Assembly: GCA_965112735.1 (NCBI GenBank)
Contig: OZ218962.1
Coordinates: 1,736,001-1,800,000, forward strand
DNA: 64,000 bases
DNA from: Phaeosaccion multiseriatum
Taxonomy: Eukaryota > Ochrophyta, other classes
Direction of reading: 5' to 3'
The position numbers were made by a program, and so were the translations under genes. Below the pieces are notes generated by a model, which saw only the letters and a list, made by a program, of their open reading frames with translations, searched no databases and was not told the DNA's origin. Position 1 is the stretch's first letter, and the number at the start of each line of letters is the position of its first letter. Shown one piece after another: positions 60,173-64,000 of this stretch.

Positions 60173-62870
60173 CCGTGTGTGGGCGCGTGCGTGTGTGTGT
60201 GTGCGTGTGTGTGTGTTGTGTGTGTGTTGTGATCATGTGTGTGTTGTGGTCATGTGTGTGTGTGTGTGTGGGTGGGTGTGTGCGTGTGTGTGTGATCATG
60301 CACCGTACACAACGCACACACACGCACACGCACACAAACACGCACGCACATACACATGCGGTATATACACGCGTACCTTGCCTTGACCTCAATCCGTGTG
60401 TGCCCCTCCACCCCTCACGACTCATGCCCACTCATACCCACTCACACCTACTCATACCCACTCACACCCACTCATACCCACTCATGCCCACTCACACCCA
60501 CTCATACCCACTCACGCACCACTCGTGTAGGGAGCTGACGGGGGGCAGGCTCTGCGAGGGAGGGGGGGAGGAGGACAGGGGGATAACGGAGAAGGAGACG
60601 ACGGAGACGGAGCTACTGTGGGCCATGTATATGGGACGTAGCAGGAGCTTCGAGGGGAACTTTCGAGTGGACAGGAGGTGGGAGAGGGAGGGGACAGGGA
60701 GGGAGGGAGGGAAGAAGGAAGGCAGGGAGGGATGGATGCAGTGAGGAAGTGAGTGAGTGAGTGGGAGTGGGTGGGTGTCTGAATGAGAGTGAGTGAGTGG
60801 GCGACGGGGGGGGGGGGGAGGGAGTAGATGAATGCAGGTGTGAGTGAGGGCGGTGAGTCGAGGAAGGCAGCAGACAGGTAGGTAATCGGTTCAAGGGGCT
60901 TCGAATACCGAAGTGCTCAACGTTCAGGGCTCTCCGCCGTGCTGCCCCCTTCCACTGCCATCCTCCCGTGCTGCCCCCTTCCACTGCCATCCTCCTGTGC
61001 TGCCCCATCCACTGCCATCCTCCCGTGCTGCCCCCTTCCACTGCCATCCTCCCGTGCTGCCCCATCCACTGCCATCCTCCTGTGCTGCCCCATCCACTGC
61101 CATCCTCCCGTGCTGCCCCCTTCCACTGCCATCCTCCCGTGCTGCCCCCTTCCACTGCCATCCTCCCGTGCTGCCCTCTTCCACCCACCACCCTCTGCTC
61201 TCCTCCAACCCCCACCCGACGCCCCCTCCCCTCCCCCCCCTCACAGAGAGCAACTCAAGGCTAACCTTGAGGGCGCGGTACTAGGGCTGGGCTTCATTGC
61301 TGCTTGGTTCATCGGAGGACTGGACCAGGCGGGGTCGGCGACCGGGGGGGGTGTGCCGTGGACAAGGAGTGCCAGTGCTGTGGCCGTGGTGCTCTTGTCG
61401 GTGGTGCCAGCCATTAAGGGGGGTTGGGACAGGGTTAAGGATGATGCCACCGAAGGTGAGGAGGACGAGAGGAGGAGGAGGGGGAGGAGGGGGAGGAGGC
61501 TGGCGGTTGATGGGGAGGAGGAAGAGGAGGATGGTAGTTCATGGGTATGAGGAGGAGACAGAGGAGGACGAGGAGGAGGAAGAGGAGAGGAAGAGGAGGA
61601 GGAGGAAAGGGAAGGGAAAGCCCCAACCTATCCGTGCATCCTCCCTTGTGACGGAATGCTCTCGGCCTTCAAACCCTTAGCGCCCCCCCCTGCTGCACGC
61701 TCTCAAGCGTCCTCACACGTCGCTCGCTCTTGCTCTCCCCCCCCTCTGTGCCTGCTTACAAATGACGGGGCCTTTTTAGGAGCTGTGAAGCTTCTGAAGG
61801 AGATGGACTTCATCCTGATACCAGGTATGCATGTGTGTGTGTGTGTGCGCGCGCGACTGTGTGATGGGTGAGATGCGGGGGAAATACTCTCGCCTCCCCT
61901 CCTCTCACCCTCCGCCTCTTTGCCCCCTCCTCTCCTCTCCTTTCCCCTCCCCTCCTTGCCCCTCTCCTCCTCTCCCCTTCTCGTCCCCTCGCTCCCCCTC
62001 CTCTTCTCTCCTCATCCCTCTCCCAGTCATGGACCTATGCAACCACAGCAGCCGAGCAGCGACCGTCCGTATGCGAAAGAGCACGTCCCGAGCGCAATAC
62101 GACCTCGTCACGAGAGAGATCGATGCAGCCACAAGGGAGGGAGAGATTGCTCCGGGGGAGGAGCTGAGCATCAGTTACGGGGATGTCAGTAACGATGACC
62201 TATTAGTAAGGTTCGGCTTCGTCGAAAAGGTAATTGAGGAATGCGCGTTTGGCTCTTTCTTCCCCACGGGGAGGAGGAGGAGGAGGAAGGGGAGGAGGAG
62301 GAGGAGGAGGAGGAGGAGGAGGAGGAGGTGTAGGAGGACGAGGAGGAGGAGGCGGAGGACGAGGACGAGGACGAGGATGAGGAGGCAGAGGACGAGGAGG
62401 ACGAGGAGGAGGAGGAGGAGATGGGGGGACAACTCCCTCCGCCTCCGCCCCCCTAAACCCCTCCCTCCCGCTGCACAAACACACACGCACACACGCACAC
62501 ACACACACGTACGCTCGCACACGCACACACACACTCTCTCTCTCTCTCTCACACACACACACAGGACAACCCTTATGACGACTTCGTTTTGAGCAAGAAA
62601 GAGCTCTGCCGCCTCCTCGACATCGAAAATGACAGAGTCGACGAAGCGATGCTAGAGTGAGTGAGTCAGTGAGTGAGTGAGTGAGTGAGTGAGTGAGTGA
62701 GTGAGTGAGTGAGTGAGTCAGTGAGTGAAGAAGGGAGTGAGTGAGTGAGTCAGTGAGTGAAGGGAGTGAGTGAGTGAGTGAGTGAGTGAGTGACTCTTCT
62801 CCCTGCCTCTCTCTCTCTTCTTCTTCTCCCTGCCTCTCTCTCTCTCTTCTTCTCCCTGCCTCTCTCTCTC

Positions 62871-62915
<45 letters not shown>

Positions 62916-63866
62916 GTTTTGAGAAGTGGGTTGCTGGGTTTCCGGGCTGGTGTGGGTAACTTCCTACCGTACCCAATCGACCATCCTTCGACTCACCCAC
63001 AGAGGGCTCACCCCCCCCCTTTTGCCCCTCCTTCCCTTCCCCTCCGCTCCACTCCTCTGCGCCGTTCTCTGTCTGCCTGCCTGCCCATATGCCTACCCAT
63101 CTGCCTGTCTCTATCCATCAGACTGGGTCTAGGGGCGGCGGGGCTGGACGAAGGCGTGTACCTGCAGCGAAAGGCACCCAATTCAGATGGCTCCATCATC
63201 TACAACCAAGGCAGTAAGTCACTAAAGAAACATAAGAGCTAAGCTTGCGCAAAAAATAGGAGAGAGAAGAAAGAGAGAGATACGTCATTCCCTACCTATA
63301 TACCTCCCCCCCCTCCTCCCTCCCTCCCTCCCTCCCTCCCTCCCTCCCTCCCTCCCTCCCTCCCTCCCTCCCTCCCTCCCTCCCTCCCTCCCTCCCTCCC
63401 TCCCTCCCTCCCTCCCTCCCTCCCTCCCTCCCTCCCTCCCTCCCTCCCTCCCTCCCTCCCTCCCTCCCTCCCTCCCTCCCTCCCTCGCTTTCCCACCCCT
63501 CCTCCCCCCTCCCCACACCCGCTCTGGAGTCACCGCCTCGCCCCACCTCTGAGCTTGTTGCCTTTGCCACCCACGCACGCACCCACGCACGTATCCACGC
63601 ACGCACCCACGCACCCACGCACGCACCCACCCATCTACCCACCCATCTACCCACGCATCTGCCCACCCATCTATCCACCCACCCATCCACTGCCTCTGTC
63701 CTTCCTTGTGTGTCTCTTCTCTCAGCGACGCTGATGGCCCTTGGATCTCTGCCCACGGCCTTCCGCAAGGGGCCGAACGAGCAGCAGCAGGGGGTGGCGG
63801 CGACGGAGCTTGTCGGCTTCAAGGCCCTGCAGTACTGCCTGCTCAAGCTGCTCAAGGAGATTCAAG
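57893..63866 (+). CDS. SET-domain protein lysine methyltransferase, RuBisCO-methyltransferase-like, plastid-targeted (3' end beyond window)
   Basis: Exons 57893-58231, 58375-58452, 58874-59070, 59505-59646, 59927-59994, 60531-60677, 61247-61455, 61780-61824, 62027-62229, 62565-62656, 62917-62955, 63122-63213, 63726-63866 and continuing right. All phases agree across 13 exons. The N-terminus has [20 protein letters not shown], a signal-like core with an Ala-Phe site. The SET domain is split by a long insert: [20 protein letters not shown], then [10 protein letters not shown], then [16 protein letters not shown] (the NH motif), then [20 protein letters not shown] with GFVE. Rubis-subs-bind-like sequence follows ([19 protein letters not shown]). 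Exon 7 adds a two-helix hydrophobic insert ([16 protein letters not shown] and [15 protein letters not shown]) not usual for the family. Exon 3 contains GCAGTTGGTGATACAG. Introns are microsatellite-rich. Confidence 0.85.
58598..58865. repeat. (CCCT)n microsatellite in SET gene intron 2
   Basis: About 265 bp of CCTC/CCCT tetranucleotides, nearly perfect from 58672 to 58828, ending just before the exon at 58874. Confidence 0.95.
59093..59200. repeat. Short minisatellite with palindromic ATATCGATAT core
   Basis: Three tandem copies of about 30 bp: AGACTGGATATTGGATATCG followed by ATATTGGCCC. The third copy has an expanded GATGATATGATGAT segment. It lies directly after the donor of SET intron 3. 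Confidence 0.85.
59279..59498. repeat. Long perfect (TCC)n tract in SET gene intron 3
   Basis: About 220 bp of uninterrupted CCT/TCC triplets ending in TCTTCTTAG at the acceptor of the exon at 59505. Confidence 0.95.
59995..60360. repeat. (TG)n / (AC)n region in SET gene intron 5
   Basis: Long TG-rich stretch (59998-60300) switching to an AC-rich stretch (60308-60350), so the intron contains complementary dinucleotide repeats that could pair. Confidence 0.85.
60942..61187. repeat. Minisatellite of CCACTGCCATCC units in SET gene intron 6
   Basis: About nine tandem units of 25-29 bp of the form CCGTGCTGCCCC(CTT)CCACTGCCATCCTC. The core CCACTGCCATCC is the same as the motif found near intron 3' ends in the clathrin gene. 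Confidence 0.9.
63309..63486. repeat. (CCCT)n microsatellite in SET gene intron 12
   Basis: About 175 bp of nearly perfect CCCT tetranucleotides followed by a CGCACCCA-type degenerate array (63570-63690). Confidence 0.95.
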
Positions 63867-64000
63867 GTGAGGGGGAGGGGGTGGAGTTTTGAGTTTGAGT
63901 TTGAGTTTGAGTTCAGGTTATTGGCCGTGACGGATGAGGGCAGGGAGCGTATCTCAAATCAAGGAGGGTACAATGGATATGGAGATGGATCGGTATGGAG

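Noticed and set aside
60613-61215. 200-aa minus-strand repeat protein
   Set aside because: Translation of the CCACTGCCATCC minisatellite inside SET intron 6.

Overview
The window is nuclear DNA of a eukaryote, most likely a photosynthetic stramenopile (heterokont) alga. The coding strands are rich in spliceosomal introns with GT/AG ends. Coproporphyrinogen III oxidase and a RuBisCO-methyltransferase-like SET protein both start with a signal-peptide-like hydrophobic stretch followed by an Ala-Phe site (AADAFL, AIAFLS). That is the pattern of bipartite targeting to a complex red-lineage plastid. An EVG1/UPF0193-type protein, a family typical of ciliated or flagellated lineages, hints at a flagellated stage. 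I cannot name a species. Introns and spacers are packed with microsatellites: (TCC)n, (CCCT)n, (GAGT)n, (TCAC)n and (TG)n.

Layout. 0-24.9 kb: EF-hand protein (+), GH37 trehalase (-), RRP1/Nop52 nucleolar protein (+), HSF-type DNA-binding protein (+), AP-1 mu adaptin (-), TKL-like kinase (+), Dbp10/DDX54 RNA helicase (-), PEX3 (+), coproporphyrinogen oxidase (-), 3-hydroxyacyl-CoA dehydratase (+). 25.7-36.5 kb: dihydropteridine-reductase-like SDR (+), a compact lipoxygenase (+), an MSP130/choice-of-anchor-I secreted protein (+), Hub1/UBL5 (-). 36.8-53.8 kb: a 44-exon clathrin heavy chain (+). 54.7-64 kb: the EVG1/UPF0193 protein (-), a retroelement-like relic, and a plastid-type SET methyltransferase (+) that runs off the right edge. 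Most exon models were checked by hand: donor/acceptor dinucleotides, phase continuity and total length divisible by three. Several give the exact family length (UBL5 73 aa, AP-1 mu 424 aa).

The genes are mostly housekeeping: membrane traffic (clathrin heavy chain and AP-1 mu in one window), ribosome biogenesis (RRP1, Dbp10), splicing (Hub1), peroxisome, lipid and tetrapyrrole metabolism. They alternate in strand with short shared intergenic spaces, so several promoters are probably bidirectional.

The most unusual content lies outside the genes. (1) A short motif, GTTGGTGATACAG and its complement, recurs in introns of the clathrin gene, mostly one orientation near donors and the complement near acceptors, and also sits inside exons of three other genes. 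(2) A second motif, GGATGGCAGTGGATGGG, shows the same orientation bias and is amplified as a minisatellite. Together these look like the ends of introner-like elements. (3) Small inverted-repeat-bounded elements (25.17, 27.26, 31.7 and 57.0 kb) carry arrays of AT-rich doublets alternating with GC-rich palindromes.
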